From positions 1 through 13,549 of the forward strand of contig JACQGS010000138.1 in NCBI GenBank assembly GCA_016199405.1: DNA of 13,549 bases, in the 5' to 3' direction. Made by a program: the position numbers and the translations under genes. Positions 13,295-13,549 of this stretch are shown here, in pieces. Each line of letters starts with the position of its first letter. Positions within the stretch are counted from its first letter, which is position 1. Source of the stretch: Chloroflexota bacterium. Lineage in GTDB: Bacteria; Chloroflexota; Anaerolineae; UBA4142. A model generated the notes under the pieces. The model saw only the letters and a list, made by a program, of their open reading frames with translations. It was not told the DNA's origin and did not search any database.

Positions 13295-13549
13295 CTACGC
13301 CGATTGGGTCGTGGCGCGTCCCGGCACGGCATGATGCTGACGGCACCGCGGCTCGTACACTTCGTTCGCGCCGACGAGAATGATGGGGTCGTCATAGTTT
13401 GCCGGCGCGCCATTGATGAGACGCTGCGTGCGCGACGCATCATCGCCGCAGACCACACAGATCGCAAATAATTTGTCCACCGATTCCGCTTGCGCCATCA
13501 AGAGCGGCATCGGTCCAAACGGCTCGCCGCGAAAATCCATATCCAAGCC
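13295..13549 (-). CDS. tdk: Thymidine kinase, C-terminal part (cut by window edge)
   Basis: The frame is open from the right edge to the stop at 13295, about 84 codons. It reads GLDMDFRGEPFGPMPLL, then KLFAICVVCGDDASRTQRL and YDDPIILVGANEVYEPRCRQHH. This is the C-terminal end of bacterial type II thymidine kinase: the zinc ligands CxxC (CVVC) and CxxH (CRQH) and the YDDPIILVG...Y loop that holds thymidine are intact. The enzyme phosphorylates thymidine with ATP in the salvage pathway. The P-loop half lies outside the window. It ends 3 bases before the membrane protein start, so the two may be co-transcribed, with no evident functional link. Confidence 0.93.
   Translation of the reverse strand, partial: GLDMDFRGEPFGPMPLLMAQAESVDKLFAICVVCGDDASRTQRLINGAPANYDDPIILVGANEVYEPRCRQHHAVPGRATTQSA

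Overview
The window looks like a chromosomal segment of a GC-rich, probably Chloroflexota (Anaerolineae-like) bacterium. This rests on an F420-dependent oxidoreductase, a YfhO/GT-C-like membrane protein ending in an ILEI/FAM3-type domain, a sat-phosphodiesterase-cysC block, and many short interspersed repeats that run in frame through genes. The taxon is an inference. No rRNA, tRNA, CRISPR array, insertion sequence or phage gene was seen. All genes but one lie on the minus strand.

Reading in the direction of minus-strand transcription (right to left): the C-terminal end of a thymidine kinase (13549-13295) is followed after 3 bases by a 913-residue polytopic membrane protein with an ILEI-like C-terminal domain (13291-10550). 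A lone plus-strand F420-type oxidoreductase (10158-10490) converges on it. Its promoter lies back to back with a strong promoter for an apparent eight-gene run: a fused ATP sulfurylase-phosphodiesterase (10020-7399), APS kinase cysC (7322-6741), a PBECR-like nuclease/toxin candidate and a DUF2283 protein overlapping by 4 bases (6735-6041), a Gfo/Idh/MocA sugar oxidoreductase (5991-4981), a ribbon-helix-helix protein (4971-4714), a membrane-anchored DUF2726 protein (4663-4124) and a left-handed beta-helix acetyltransferase (4218-3541). A clear rho-independent terminator follows (3469-3505). Next come a secreted PPC-like protein with its own terminator, then a promoter driving a WD40 propeller protein, an aldo/keto reductase and a DegT/DnrJ/EryC1 aminotransferase cut by the left window edge.

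The metabolic content has two themes. Sat plus CysC makes PAPS, the donor for sulfation. The oxidoreductase, acetyltransferase and (about 3 kb away) aminotransferase resemble the WbpB/WbpD/WbpE (WlbA/WlbB/WlbC) set that makes 2,3-diacetamido-2,3-dideoxy uronic acids. Together with the glycan-type membrane protein, this suggests cell-surface glycan synthesis, perhaps sulfated, but no sulfotransferase is present.

The most unusual signal is the set of short repeat families inserted into coding sequence without breaking the frame. In one case the repeat forms the linker that joins the sat and phosphodiesterase genes into one ORF. The 913-residue gene carries at least five repeat tracts from several families. 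Repeats also abut stop codons and gene starts.
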